A model generated the notes under the pieces. The model was not told the DNA's origin. It worked only from the letters and a program-made list of their open reading frames with translations, and searched no databases. The translations under genes were made by a program, and so were the position numbers. A DNA stretch of 64,000 bases from DASSBR01 sp035688265 (GTDB lineage: Bacteria > Pseudomonadota > Gammaproteobacteria > Natronospirales > DASSBR01): positions 9,780 to 73,779 of the forward strand of contig DASSNE010000056.1 of assembly GCA_035688265.1 (NCBI GenBank), written 5' to 3'. This document shows, in pieces, positions 23,398 through 33,376 of the stretch. Each line of letters begins with the position of its first letter. The first letter of the stretch is position 1.

Positions 23398-24036
23398 ATG
23401 AAACTTCTGGTCGGGTTGTTGATGGTGTTCGCCGTGACCGCGGCAGCCCATGCCGCGCCCGCCCAGCCGCAGTTCAAGGAAGGCGAAAATTACCGGCTGG
23501 TCGTGCCGGTACAGCCGACCGACGCCGGGCCCAACCAGGTCCAGGTGATCGAGTTCTTCTGGTACGGCTGTCCGCACTGCTACGCCTTCGAACCTTACCT
23601 TGAGAACTGGGCCGCCAGCCAGCCGGACAACGTGTTGTTCAAGCGCGTGCCGGCGGTGATCAACCCGGGCTGGAAGCCGCAGGCACGTGCCTTTTACACC
23701 GCCAGGGTGCTCGGCGTCGTCGGCAAGCTCCACAAACCGATTTTCGACGAAATTCATCTGCGCCATCACTTCCTGCACGACGAGGAAAGCTTCCAGAAAT
23801 TCTTCGCGCAGTACGGCATCAGCAAAGACCAGTTCGACACCGCCTGGAACTCGTTCGCGGTCGACACGATGATGAAACAGGCCGCCGTGCTCGGCGAGCG
23901 CTATCGCATCATGGGGGTGCCGACGGTCGTGGTGGCGGGTAAATACATCACCGGCCCGACGATGGTGAAGAGTTTCCCGGAGCTGATTCAGGTCATCGAT
24001 TTTCTGGTCAACAAGACGCTCCAAAGCAAGAGGTGA
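23398..24036 (+). CDS. dsbA: Thiol:disulfide oxidoreductase DsbA (first copy)
   Basis: The 212-residue exported protein has a signal peptide (LLVGLLMVFAVTAAAHA) and a thioredoxin fold with the DsbA active site C58-P-H-C61 in FFWYGCPHCYAFEPYLENW. The cis-Pro loop is GVPTVVVAG. It oxidises cysteine pairs of periplasmic proteins and would be reoxidised by DsbB. It lies 7 bases after cytochrome c4 and 11 bases before a second dsbA. Confidence 0.88.
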   Translation: MKLLVGLLMVFAVTAAAHAAPAQPQFKEGENYRLVVPVQPTDAGPNQVQVIEFFWYGCPHCYAFEPYLENWAASQPDNVLFKRVPAVINPGWKPQARAFYTARVLGVVGKLHKPIFDEIHLRHHFLHDEESFQKFFAQYGISKDQFDTAWNSFAVDTMMKQAAVLGERYRIMGVPTVVVAGKYITGPTMVKSFPELIQVIDFLVNKTLQSKR

Positions 24037-24047
24037 GAAGGCCACTT

Positions 24048-24698
24048 ATGAAGTACAAACATCTGCTCGCGCTTGTTGCGGCCGCCGTCGCCTCTCTCGC
24101 GCTGACGACCGGCGCCCTCGCCGCCGACGCGACGCCCCGCGCGGGGGTCAACTACCAGGTTCTCGACACGCCGCAGCCGACCAACGCCGGGCCCGGACAG
24201 ATCGAGGTGATGGAATTTTTCTGGTACGCCTGTCCGCACTGCTACGCCTTTGAACCCTACCTGGAAAACTGGCTCGCGAAAGACAAGCCGCAAGACGTCA
24301 AGTTCGTGCGCGTGCCGGTGATGAACGGCTTTCAGTGGGCACATGTCATGGCGCAGGCGTTCTACACCGAAAAGGCGCTCGGTGTAGTGGACAAGCTGCA
24401 CAAGGCGATCTTCGACGAAATCCACCGCCGTCGGCATCTGCTGAAGAGCAAGGAAGATTTCAAGAAATTCTTCGTCAAGCACGGCGTCGACGCCGATGCC
24501 TTCGACAAGGCGTGGAATTCATTCACGGTCGCGATGAACATGAAGCGTGCCGCGAGCGAACAGAAGGCGTATCAGATCATGGGCGTGCCGACGCTCGCGA
24601 TCGCCGGCAAGTATACGCTGACGCTGCACCAGGGACAGGGCGACAAAGATCTGCTTCGCGTCACCGATTACCTGGTCAAGAAAGAGTCGTCGAAATAA
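24048..24698 (+). CDS. dsbA: Thiol:disulfide oxidoreductase DsbA (second copy)
   Basis: The 216-residue paralogue has signal peptide HLLALVAAAVASLALTTGALA and active site C62-P-H-C65 in FFWYACPHCYAFEPYLENW; the cis-Pro loop is GVPTLAIAG. The central part differs from the first copy (MNGFQWAHVMAQAFYTEKAL against INPGWKPQARAFYTARVL), so this is an old duplication with room for different client preference. The ATG at 24048 has a weak AGAAGG ribosome site. An in-frame earlier codon at 24033 lies in the previous gene. Confidence 0.88.
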   Translation: MKYKHLLALVAAAVASLALTTGALAADATPRAGVNYQVLDTPQPTNAGPGQIEVMEFFWYACPHCYAFEPYLENWLAKDKPQDVKFVRVPVMNGFQWAHVMAQAFYTEKALGVVDKLHKAIFDEIHRRRHLLKSKEDFKKFFVKHGVDADAFDKAWNSFTVAMNMKRAASEQKAYQIMGVPTLAIAGKYTLTLHQGQGDKDLLRVTDYLVKKESSK

Positions 24699-25321
24699 GC
24701 CATCGCGCACTCGACGAGCGGGTACAGCACGAGTATGCGCACCTCGCGCCGCTCTACGACCGGCGCTGGCGCGTTTATCTCGACCGCTCGCTGGAGGCCA
24801 CGCTCGCCCGCCTGCCGGCCGATGGCGGCGAGTCCATTCTCGACGTCGGCTGCGGGAGCGGCGAGTTGCTGCGCCGCCTGCACGCCCGCTATCCCGACGC
24901 CCGCCTGACCGGCATTGACGCATCGGCTGCGATGCTGGCTACTGCCCGCGCGAAGCTTGGCACGGAGGCGCAGTTAGCCTGTGCCCACGCCGCTATGCAG
25001 CCTTTTCCGGGCGCCACTTTCGATCTCGTGGTATCGACCAGCGTGCTGCATCATCTGCCGAAGCCGGAAGCCGCGCTCGCTGAAATCCGGCGCGTGCTCA
25101 AGCCGGGCGGTTGGCTGGTGCTGACCGACTGGTGCGGCGACTTTCTGTCGTGCCGACTGATGAAGCTGTGGCTGAGTATGCGACGGCGGCCGATCGTCCG
25201 CGTGTACCGCGGCGCGGAGTGCCAACGGATGCTTGAGCGCGCCGGCTTTCGCACCCAGCGGCTCGATCGCTACAGAATCAACTGGCCGTGGGGTTTGATG
25301 ACGCTAACCGCCGCAAGATGA
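24695..25321 (+). CDS. Class I SAM-dependent methyltransferase, start codon unclear
   Basis: The product (about 208 residues) has motif I ILDVGCGSGELLRRL, the acidic LTGIDASAAML, motif II-like FDLVVSTSVLHHLP and RVLKPGGWLVLTDW, so it is a Methyltransf_11-type enzyme. The conserved N-terminus (LDERVQHEYAHLAPLYDRRW) begins right after the second dsbA stop, but no ATG, GTG or TTG exists in frame there. The only option besides starting inside dsbA is an ATA at 24695. The boundary given is therefore arbitrary. Substrate is unknown. Confidence 0.65.
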   Translation: MSHRALDERVQHEYAHLAPLYDRRWRVYLDRSLEATLARLPADGGESILDVGCGSGELLRRLHARYPDARLTGIDASAAMLATARAKLGTEAQLACAHAAMQPFPGATFDLVVSTSVLHHLPKPEAALAEIRRVLKPGGWLVLTDWCGDFLSCRLMKLWLSMRRRPIVRVYRGAECQRMLERAGFRTQRLDRYRINWPWGLMTLTAAR

Positions 25322-25334
25322 TGCAGTCCCGCCA

Positions 25335-25811
25335 CTAGGCTGCTGGCTGCAGCGCGGCAATGGTGTCGGCCATCGCCTCGATATCCGGAATCATCGGCGT
25401 TTCGCTTGCCATGCGCGGTCGCGCCAGCACCGGCCCATCCCATGGATCGTCATCGTCGGCGCCCGCCTTTTTCAGAAAGTTTGCGTTAACGCGCACCAGG
25501 TACGGATACCCCTGCAGCATGAGCCCGAACGCACGTTCTTTGAGGTTCGGGCTGATGGAATGCACCACCGCAAGGCGTGCCCGGTGCGTCACGGCCGGCA
25601 CGGGACGACCGCACAGTCCCTCGAACGAGACCAGCGGAATCGTGCCATCGTGCCAGCGCGTACGCCCGAGCAGCCACGGCGGTGCGTCGGAACCGGCAGG
25701 CTCGCTGTTGGTATAGCCCGTCACCTCCGCGATCGCGAGACGCGGCAGCAACAGCTTCGCGTCCGCGACCGGGATCAGCAGGCTATAAACCTCTTCGAGC
25801 TTCGTGGTCAC
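25335..25811 (-). CDS. chpC: CheW-like adaptor ChpC of the Pil-Chp system
   Basis: The 158-residue protein is a CheW-like domain: YSLLIPVADAKLLLPRLAIAEV, then WLLGRTRWHDGTIPLVSFEGL, typical of ChpC, the last gene of the Pseudomonas Pil-Chp cluster. It is thought to couple further receptors to the ChpA kinase. The GTG start at 25811 is preceded by GGGGAG. It lies 20 bases after chpA, the same order as in Pseudomonas except that chpB is absent. Confidence 0.8.
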   Translation of the reverse strand: MTTKLEEVYSLLIPVADAKLLLPRLAIAEVTGYTNSEPAGSDAPPWLLGRTRWHDGTIPLVSFEGLCGRPVPAVTHRARLAVVHSISPNLKERAFGLMLQGYPYLVRVNANFLKKAGADDDDPWDGPVLARPRMASETPMIPDIEAMADTIAALQPAA

Positions 25812-25831
25812 CGCTCCCCTCCCCTAATCGG

Positions 25832-28800
25832 TCAACTTCTAATCAACTGCTGGATATGTTGCAGCAAGTCATCTTCCTGATATGGCTTGCCAAGGTAATC
25901 GTTGACGCCGATCTCCATCGCGCGGCTGCGATGCTTGTCGCCGGTGCGCGAGGTAATCATGATGATCGGCAGTTCGCGCAGTCGTGTATCGTTGCGGATA
26001 TTGGCCGCCAGTTCGTAACCGTCCATGCGCGGCATTTCGATGTCGAGCAGCATGACGTCCGGGGTCGTATCCTGTAGCTGCGTCAGCGCGTCGACGCCGT
26101 CCTTCGCCGTCACCACCCGCATGCCGTGGCGCTCCAGCAGGCGCTGGGTAACCCGGCGCACGGTGATCGAATCATCCACCACCATGACCAGCTTGCGCGC
26201 GTCGACCTCCGCGACCGGCGGCTCGGCAACCGTCACCGCCTCCTCGCCGACCTGCGCTCTTCGCATCAGCGCCGCCGGGTCGAGAATCAGCAGAATGCTG
26301 CCGTCGCCAAGAATGGTGGCGCCGGACAGGCCGCGAATACTCGCAAGCTGCGGACCGATCGATTTGACCACCACCTCGCGGCTGCCCTGCATCGATTCGG
26401 CCACGATCGCGCCGACCTGGTCGCCGGCACGCACCAGCAGTACCGGGTACGTGACGCGGCCGCCTTCGGCCGGCGGCGGCGAAAAGCCGAGCAGCGCCGA
26501 CAGGTGCTGCAACGGCCAGGTGCGCCCGCCGTAGATAAATTCCTGCAACTCGCCGGCAAAATAGCGGTTGAGATCGCGCCCCGGGATACGGGTGATGCCA
26601 TCGATCGTCGGCAGTGGAATGGCGAAAGTTTCCTCGCCGGCGGTAACCATCAGCGCCTGTGTGATTGCCAGCGTGAACGGCAGCCGCAGAGTGAATTTGG
26701 TGCCGGCGCCGGCAACCGAATCGATCGCCAGCGTGCCGCCGAGCTGGCGCACCTCGCTCGCGACCACGTCCATGCCGACGCCGCGGCCGGCCGACAGCGT
26801 TACCTCGCGGGCGGTGCTGAAGCCGGTTTCGAAAATGAACTGCATGATGTCGTTTTCGCTGAGCTGCGCGTCGGCCGTAATCAGCCCGCGCGCCACCGCC
26901 TGCTCGCGAATCGCGTCCAGATCCAGGCCGGCACCGTCGTCGATAATGTCGATGACGACCTCGGAACTTTCCCGATGCAGGCCGATGGTGATCTGACCGG
27001 TCACCGGCTTGCCCAGGCGTTCGCGCTCCGGCGGCGTCTCGATGCCGTGGACGACGGCGTTGCGCAGCATGTGTTCCAGCGGCGCGAGTACGCGTTCCAG
27101 CACCTGGCGATCCATTTCGCCTTCGGCGCCGGACAGTTTCAGTTCGGCATGTTTATGGCTTTCCTGCGCTGCCTGGCGCACGACGCGGCGCAGGCGCTGG
27201 GCATGGTTCGAAAACGGCACCATGCGCGCGCGCATCAGGCCGTCCTGCAACTCGGTCGTCACGCGCGACTGCTGCAACAGCAGCGTTTCCGCCTCGCGCG
27301 CCTGGTTCGACAGCAGGCCCTGAATGCTGACCAGGTCACCGACCGATTCCATCAATGAGCGCGACAACTGCTGCAACTGCGAATAGCGGTCCAGTTCCAG
27401 CGGATCGAATTCGCCGCGTTCGCCGCCTTCCTGCTCATGCTGAAAGACGATCTGAGCTTCGGCCTCGATCTCGAACTTGCGCAACTGCTCGCGCACGCGC
27501 GCGACTGTCTGGTCGAGTTCCGACAGGTTGAAGTTCATCGTGCTGACCTGCTGCTCCAGGCGCGAACGATAAATACTGACCTCGCCGGCGTGGTTCAGCG
27601 CAGCTTCCACCAGGTCCGCGCGCACGCGCATCACATCGGGCTGGACGCGCGGCCCGGCGCGACGATCTTCCTCGGGCGCGGGCCGGTAATTTGCTTCTTC
27701 GTCCGGCGCTGCCGGCTGCACCGGCTCGGTTGCCTCGACTTCGCTATCTTCCGGCGTCAGCTCGACGTTGGTGATGATCAGATCGTCGTTGCGGTCGCGC
27801 TGATGGAGATAATCCAGCTCGTCCAGCAAATCGTCCGCGGGCGCGGGGGCCTGACCGGCAATGCTGCGCTCCAGCATCCGGTGCAAACGATCAATAACCC
27901 GCTGCACCGCCTGCAGCATGCGCTCGGACACCCGCACGCGGCCATCGGCAACATGCGCCAGCAGCGTTTCGAGCTCGTGGCTGAGGTCGCCGAGCGGCAT
28001 GAGGCCTGCCATGCGCGCGCCACCCTTGAAGGTATGCAGGTCGCGCTGCAGCGATCGGATGAAGGTGTCGTCGCCGAGATTTTCCTGCCAGCCCTCCAAC
28101 GCCTCGTCGATGCTTTCGAGCAGTTCGTTCGCTTCTTCGAAGAAAATTGATGCCAGCTCCGGATCGAAATCGCGATCCACTACGGGCTCGGCGGGCTCGA
28201 ATGCTTCCGGCGTTTCGACAGCTTCGCCGCTTGCCGCAGCCGGGGGCGTGGCTTCCGCCGCCGGACCGGCAAACTCGTCCGCGACGAAATTATGGATTTC
28301 GCTCGCGATGGCATGAATCTCTTCGGCGGAAGGTTCCGGCGTCGACGGCGCCGCGTGGTGTTTCTCAAGTTCGACCAGCCTGCCGGCCAGAGCGCCGAAG
28401 TCGTGCGCGGCATCGGGCGGCAGCGCCAGATCCGCCACCAGTTGGCGCACCGCGGCGGCCGTCTCGCGCAGAATCGGCAGCACGTCGTGCGGCGCCAGTT
28501 CGTGGCGCGCCGCCGCCGCCTTCAGAAAATGTTCCGCCGGCTCGACGAGTTTGCAAATAGCTTCGGCGCCGGCCGTGTAAGCGCTGCCCTTCAGCGTATG
28601 AAAGGCGCGCAACAAGTCATCGCCGATGACCCCGGCGCCACCACGCTCGCAGTCGTCGAGGAATCCGTCGATAACCTCCAGGTGGCCGGCGGCTTCCTTC
28701 TCGAAAATCTCGTACAGCGCCGGGTCCATGGCCGGCTCCGCGACCGGTTCAGGCTTTGATTCGAGCGCCGCTTCTTCAGCGGCCGGCAGCCCGGGCTCTT

Positions 28801-31135
28801 GCGCAGCCGGTGCTTCGGGCGCCGGGGCGGGGCTATCCGCCGTGGCCGCCGGCAGTTCGGGCGCAGCTTGCGGCGGCGCCTCGTTGCGGCTGAAGGCCTC
28901 GGCACGCTGCACCAGGCTGTCGATGTCGATAGTCGTCGCCTGGCCGGCCTCCAATTCCTCGACTAGTTCCGGCAGCGCGGCCAATACTTCGGCAACCAGT
29001 TCGACAATCGCGTCGCGCACCTCGACGGTGCCGTCGATAACGCGATTGAGCATGTTTTCGACCGCCCACGAGAACTCGCCGATGCGACGCGCGCCGACCA
29101 TGCGGCCGCTGCCTTTCAGCGTGTGGAACGAACGCCGGACGACCGTCAACGCCTCGCGGTCTTCGAGGTTGCGCTGCCAGCGCGGGAAGTATTCGTCCAG
29201 CCGCGCCAGTTCTTCGTGCGCTTCCTCAAGGAAAATCTCGAGAATCTCGGGGTCGACCTCGTCCGGCTCCGGCAGCGCCGGCGCGGCGGCAGGCGCCGGT
29301 TGGGGCGGCGCTTCCGCCTCCGGTGGGGCCGGCTCCGACGGTACCTCGACCTGCGGCGGCTCGGCTGAGGGGACTTCGGGTTCCGGCGCCGCGACAGCGG
29401 ACGGTTTGACGACCGCAAGCGACGGTGCCGCGTCATCAATATCCAGTTCGGCAAGGCAGGTTTCGGCGTTATCCAGCATCGATTGCGGATCGCCGCGGCC
29501 GTGTTGCACCGTTTCGAGATAAAACTCGACGCTGACCAGTGCATCCGCCATCCGGTCGAGCGCATCGGCCGACGGTCGCGCATTGCCGGCGAGCACGCGC
29601 TGCTCCACGAAGCGGCGAATGCCGTCGAGCACCGCCGCCGGGCGGTCCATATCAAGCAGATTGAGGCCGGCCTGCACCTGACGCAGATAATCGGGAATGC
29701 GCCCGGTCGCCTCGGCGGAGCCTTCGCCCCGCGTGTATTCGGTGAGCGCGTCCTTGACGCGCGCGAGGTTGACGACCGACTCGCGAATCACCGCACCGAA
29801 CGTGTTCTTGTACTCGCTGTCCCGACCGCGCTCGGGATTCTGTACCGCCGCGGCCCGACGTTCGCCGGCGTCGGCAATCAGTTCCGACATGTCGCTGTCA
29901 AGCCGCGTTTCGATCGCCAGCAGCGCTTGTGCAACCTCCATCAGCGGCGCTTCGTCGGCTTTGCGGTCGCCGTTCGAAACCGACTGCAACGTGTCGATCT
30001 GTACCGTCAACTCGCTGCGCAGGCCGCCGAGGCCGAGTACCACGAGCGTATCGCCAACCTTTTTTAACAGCTCGGAAAGCGGCGCCAGATCCTCGATGTT
30101 GCGCCGCCCGGTGCGGACGAAAATATCAAGGCTGTCCTTGACCTGGATGATGTCCTCCTTGATCGCCGCGGACACGGTGTGCATCAACTGCGCGTTGGGG
30201 CCGGACATCGCGGCGCGCGTCGCGTTGACTTCGTCTTCGTCGGGAAGCAGTTCGTCCAGGTTGAACGACTGCTTGATGCTCGCCACGCGCTCGCCGTTCG
30301 AGGTCGCGCGGCCCACGTAATACAGCAGGTTGTTGATCAGTTCGCGCGGCGGCTGACTGGCAAACTCGGCCTCGCTCGTCTCGATGAGCCGCTTGATCTG
30401 GCGGTCGATCTGGCCGAGCATCTGCTTGAGCGCGACGCTGGCGGCGAGGCCGCCTTCCTGCAACGCCTCCAGCACCCCGCCGACGATCCACCATAGTTCG
30501 AATACCGGTGGCCGGCCCGCCGCCTGCTCGAACTGACCGACCACCGCGGCCATCCGTTCAAGCGGCGCCTTGGCGCGGTCATCCTTGAACCAGGCGAGCA
30601 GCGCGGTCTGGAATTTGGGCCGCAACTTCTTTGCGAGACCGGCGAGGTCTGCGCTCTTGGGTGCGCTGACGCTCGGCATTGGCGGCAGCTTGACGTCGCC
30701 GCGCTCCTCGAGGTTGTGCGCGAACAGCGCACCTTCGCTGAGCAGCGGCTGGTCGCGCACGCTACGCAAATCGTTGAGCAGCGACAGCAGCGCCAGCGGC
30801 ATGTCACGCTGGCCGTTGATGACACGTTCCAGGTAGTCGGGCAACTGCAGGATCGCCCGCATCAGCACTTCGAAAATTTCGTCGGACGCTTCGAGACTAT
30901 CGGCGTAAATGCCCTTCGCAACCGCTTCCATTTCTTCGGCGAGCATCGCTGCGCCATAGACTTCGACCACGCGCAATGTGCCCTGAATCTGGTGCAGGCT
31001 CTCGACACACTGCGCCAGCGACTCGCGATCGTCGCGATCCTCGACGTAGGCTTCCAGGCCCTGCCGGACCCGCGTCAGCACGTCGTCGAGTTCGCTCTTG
31101 ATCCAGAGCAGGGAATCGGTTGCGAGTTGGTTCAT
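25832..31135 (-). CDS. chpA: ChpA/PilL hybrid chemosensory histidine kinase
   Basis: The 1767-residue kinase controls type IV pilus twitching. The N-terminus holds a degenerate HPt-like domain (SLHQIQGTLRVVEVYGAAML) and divergent repeats. Three clear HPt domains follow with RSFHTLKGSGRM (about 680), RAFHTLKGSAY (about 840) and RDLHTFKGGARM (about 1040), separated by Pro/Ala/Glu-rich linkers. The CheA dimerisation and ATPase region shows EHMLRNAVVHGIE and GRGVGMDVV. A CheW-like domain and a C-terminal receiver (VMVVDDSITVRR, DVMLLDIEMPRMDGY) complete it. Compared with Pseudomonas ChpA, fewer canonical HPt domains are recognisable here. It is transcribed as part of pilG-H-I-J-chpA-chpC. Confidence 0.93.
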   Translation of the reverse strand: MNQLATDSLLWIKSELDDVLTRVRQGLEAYVEDRDDRESLAQCVESLHQIQGTLRVVEVYGAAMLAEEMEAVAKGIYADSLEASDEIFEVLMRAILQLPDYLERVINGQRDMPLALLSLLNDLRSVRDQPLLSEGALFAHNLEERGDVKLPPMPSVSAPKSADLAGLAKKLRPKFQTALLAWFKDDRAKAPLERMAAVVGQFEQAAGRPPVFELWWIVGGVLEALQEGGLAASVALKQMLGQIDRQIKRLIETSEAEFASQPPRELINNLLYYVGRATSNGERVASIKQSFNLDELLPDEDEVNATRAAMSGPNAQLMHTVSAAIKEDIIQVKDSLDIFVRTGRRNIEDLAPLSELLKKVGDTLVVLGLGGLRSELTVQIDTLQSVSNGDRKADEAPLMEVAQALLAIETRLDSDMSELIADAGERRAAAVQNPERGRDSEYKNTFGAVIRESVVNLARVKDALTEYTRGEGSAEATGRIPDYLRQVQAGLNLLDMDRPAAVLDGIRRFVEQRVLAGNARPSADALDRMADALVSVEFYLETVQHGRGDPQSMLDNAETCLAELDIDDAAPSLAVVKPSAVAAPEPEVPSAEPPQVEVPSEPAPPEAEAPPQPAPAAAPALPEPDEVDPEILEIFLEEAHEELARLDEYFPRWQRNLEDREALTVVRRSFHTLKGSGRMVGARRIGEFSWAVENMLNRVIDGTVEVRDAIVELVAEVLAALPELVEELEAGQATTIDIDSLVQRAEAFSRNEAPPQAAPELPAATADSPAPAPEAPAAQEPGLPAAEEAALESKPEPVAEPAMDPALYEIFEKEAAGHLEVIDGFLDDCERGGAGVIGDDLLRAFHTLKGSAYTAGAEAICKLVEPAEHFLKAAAARHELAPHDVLPILRETAAAVRQLVADLALPPDAAHDFGALAGRLVELEKHHAAPSTPEPSAEEIHAIASEIHNFVADEFAGPAAEATPPAAASGEAVETPEAFEPAEPVVDRDFDPELASIFFEEANELLESIDEALEGWQENLGDDTFIRSLQRDLHTFKGGARMAGLMPLGDLSHELETLLAHVADGRVRVSERMLQAVQRVIDRLHRMLERSIAGQAPAPADDLLDELDYLHQRDRNDDLIITNVELTPEDSEVEATEPVQPAAPDEEANYRPAPEEDRRAGPRVQPDVMRVRADLVEAALNHAGEVSIYRSRLEQQVSTMNFNLSELDQTVARVREQLRKFEIEAEAQIVFQHEQEGGERGEFDPLELDRYSQLQQLSRSLMESVGDLVSIQGLLSNQAREAETLLLQQSRVTTELQDGLMRARMVPFSNHAQRLRRVVRQAAQESHKHAELKLSGAEGEMDRQVLERVLAPLEHMLRNAVVHGIETPPERERLGKPVTGQITIGLHRESSEVVIDIIDDGAGLDLDAIREQAVARGLITADAQLSENDIMQFIFETGFSTAREVTLSAGRGVGMDVVASEVRQLGGTLAIDSVAGAGTKFTLRLPFTLAITQALMVTAGEETFAIPLPTIDGITRIPGRDLNRYFAGELQEFIYGGRTWPLQHLSALLGFSPPPAEGGRVTYPVLLVRAGDQVGAIVAESMQGSREVVVKSIGPQLASIRGLSGATILGDGSILLILDPAALMRRAQVGEEAVTVAEPPVAEVDARKLVMVVDDSITVRRVTQRLLERHGMRVVTAKDGVDALTQLQDTTPDVMLLDIEMPRMDGYELAANIRNDTRLRELPIIMITSRTGDKHRSRAMEIGVNDYLGKPYQEDDLLQHIQQLIRS

Positions 31136-31154
31136 ATTTTAAGAATTCTCGCCG

Positions 31155-33329
31155 TCAGGCTTGTTGTTCGGCCAGATAAATCTCTTCGCGCTGATTCTCC
31201 GCCTCGATGTCCGCCGCATCTCCGGCGGGCGCCCCGGCCGACTTCGGCTCCGGCTTGCGTGCCGGCGCGCGCTGTTCCGCCTCGACTTTCGCGTCGGGCG
31301 CCTGCCCGGGCAACTTGAATCCCGCGACCGAGGTCCGCAACTGCGTCGCGAGTTCGGCGAGCTTGCCGATAGCTTGCGCGGTGGCGCTGGTGCCGCGCGA
31401 CGTGCGCGAGGTGATTTCCTGAATGCTGTTCATCGTCTTCGATACGTCGGCCGCGGCCTCGGCCTGCTGGCGCGCCGAATTCGAGATGCTTTGAATCAGC
31501 GTTGCGATGTTGTTCGAGACGTTTTCGATTTCATCCAGCGCCGACCCCGCGTTTTCGGCCAGTTCGGCGGTCGTTACCACGCCCGAGGTGCTTTCTTCCA
31601 TCGACATGACCGCTTCGTTCGTATCGGTCTGAATCGTCTTCACCAGCGCTTCGATCTGGCGTGTTGCATTCGCGGAACGTTCCGCGAGGCGCTGCACTTC
31701 GTCGGCGACGACCGCAAACCCGCGGCCCGCCTCGCCGGCCATTGATGCCTGGATTGCGGCGTTGAGCGCGAGGATGTTGGTCTGCTCGGCAATGTCGTTG
31801 ATAAGTTCGACGATATCGCCGATTTCCTGCGAACTTTCGCCGAGGCGCTTGATACGCTTGGACGTTTCCTGAATCGTCTCGCGGATCGCGTTCATGCCTT
31901 CGATCGTGCGGCGCACGGCCTGACCGCCGTTATGCGCAATCGCGACCGACTGGCGCGCGACCTGCGTCGAGCGTTCGGCGTTGGCCGACACCTGTTCGAT
32001 CGAGTGCGCCATGTCGCTGATCTGGCCGCCGGCGGTGGCGATCTGGCGACTTTGATGCGCACTGGCTTCGGCCAGGTCGGCGGCGGTGCTGCGGGTGCCG
32101 CGTGCGGCGGCATCGACCTGCGCCGACGTGTCATTGATCGTGCGCACCAGGTCGCGCAGCGCTTCCAGGGCGAAGTTGATGGAGTCCGCGATCGCGCCGG
32201 TGATGTCCTCGGTCACCGTGACTTCCACGGTCAAATCGCCGTCAGCGAGGCTGCCCAGTTCATCGAGCAGCCGGAGAATGGCTTCCTGGTTGCGCTCGGT
32301 CTGGCGCTGCTGCATCGCGGCAGCTTTGCGAACGTCGCCGCCGAGCAGATAAATGTAGAGCGTAATCAGCAGGATGACCAGCGCGATGCCGCCGATGATA
32401 TAGCCGTATTCCGGTTGGAACGGGCGCGCCTCCACCTGTCTTTGATAAACATCCTGCAACTTGCTCACGTACCCAAGCAGTTCGGCGCTCGCCGCGTCGA
32501 TCTGCTTCGCCGCCTTGTGAGCCGCAACCATATCGTCGGCCAGCGACGTCAGCGCCTGCAGGTTCTGTTTGATCGACGCAAGCGAAGCATTTGCCTGCGC
32601 AATCTCCGGCTGGATCGTCTCGACTCCGACCGGACTGATATTGAGCGCCGGATCACCGACTTGCAGGCCCTGGCTGACACCGATGAAGCGCTTCAGGTCC
32701 GGCTCCAGCCGCTGCGCCGCCTTGGCCACGTCGCCGGCGCCGCCCACCAGCACGTTGGTCTCGTTGATCAACCGCTGGCCGAGAACGCCCTGGCGGCCGG
32801 CCAGGTAGATTTGCCGCTGCGTCGCCGTCGACGACTGAACGAGGTCCTGGGTGATCTGGTCCCACTGCGCGAGCAGGCCCGGCATGCTCGCATCGACGCT
32901 GGCCTCGATCTGGTTGGCGAGCATGATCGCATCGCGCTGGTCCAGAATTTTCTGAACGCTGTCGCGCGCACCTTTCCAGGTGTTGTTGATCAGCGTGACC
33001 TGCTTCAGCGCATCGCCCTTGGCCGCGGGCATGAAGGTGGCCGAATCGCCGCTCAGCATCATGAAGAGGTTGTGGTCGAACTGCTGGCGGGCGTGCAACA
33101 GACGCTGGAAGGCATCCTTGTCGCCGGCGATCGCGAGATCCGCATCCGCCGCGATGCTCTGCGAGTTCACCGCCTGTTCGGCCGCATAGCCGCGGAATTC
33201 GTCGTCGAAGGTCGACGTGAACGCGGATATGACGATGTCGGCGACGGCCGCCGCGATCGCGATCGACGCGACGATAACGAGTGCGACGACAAGCTTGTTG
33301 CGACCCGTTTTTATGGTATTGGTACTCAT
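31155..33329 (-). CDS. pilJ: Methyl-accepting chemotaxis protein PilJ
   Basis: The 724-residue receptor has an N-terminal transmembrane helix (KLVVALVIVASIAIAAAVADIVI), a long periplasmic part with two PilJ-type helical modules, a second helix at about 335-355 (YIIGGIALVILLITLYIYLL), a HAMP-like linker (ILRLLDELGSLADGDLTVEV) and the MCP signalling tip EAGRGFAVVADEVQRLAERS. PilJ senses surface contact and pilin and feeds ChpA. Possible methylation helices remain although no pilK or chpB gene is present nearby. Confidence 0.92.
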   Translation of the reverse strand: MSTNTIKTGRNKLVVALVIVASIAIAAAVADIVISAFTSTFDDEFRGYAAEQAVNSQSIAADADLAIAGDKDAFQRLLHARQQFDHNLFMMLSGDSATFMPAAKGDALKQVTLINNTWKGARDSVQKILDQRDAIMLANQIEASVDASMPGLLAQWDQITQDLVQSSTATQRQIYLAGRQGVLGQRLINETNVLVGGAGDVAKAAQRLEPDLKRFIGVSQGLQVGDPALNISPVGVETIQPEIAQANASLASIKQNLQALTSLADDMVAAHKAAKQIDAASAELLGYVSKLQDVYQRQVEARPFQPEYGYIIGGIALVILLITLYIYLLGGDVRKAAAMQQRQTERNQEAILRLLDELGSLADGDLTVEVTVTEDITGAIADSINFALEALRDLVRTINDTSAQVDAAARGTRSTAADLAEASAHQSRQIATAGGQISDMAHSIEQVSANAERSTQVARQSVAIAHNGGQAVRRTIEGMNAIRETIQETSKRIKRLGESSQEIGDIVELINDIAEQTNILALNAAIQASMAGEAGRGFAVVADEVQRLAERSANATRQIEALVKTIQTDTNEAVMSMEESTSGVVTTAELAENAGSALDEIENVSNNIATLIQSISNSARQQAEAAADVSKTMNSIQEITSRTSRGTSATAQAIGKLAELATQLRTSVAGFKLPGQAPDAKVEAEQRAPARKPEPKSAGAPAGDAADIEAENQREEIYLAEQQA

Positions 33330-33376
33330 CTTTTTGCCTCACCCCTGGCCACAACAGCCGACAGTTTGCGAACCGC

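Noticed and set aside
28180..29400. Repeated Pro/Ala/Glu-coding stretches in chpA looked like possible recombination or phase-variation repeats
   Set aside because: They are flexible linkers between HPt domains with varied codons, not perfect nucleotide repeats.
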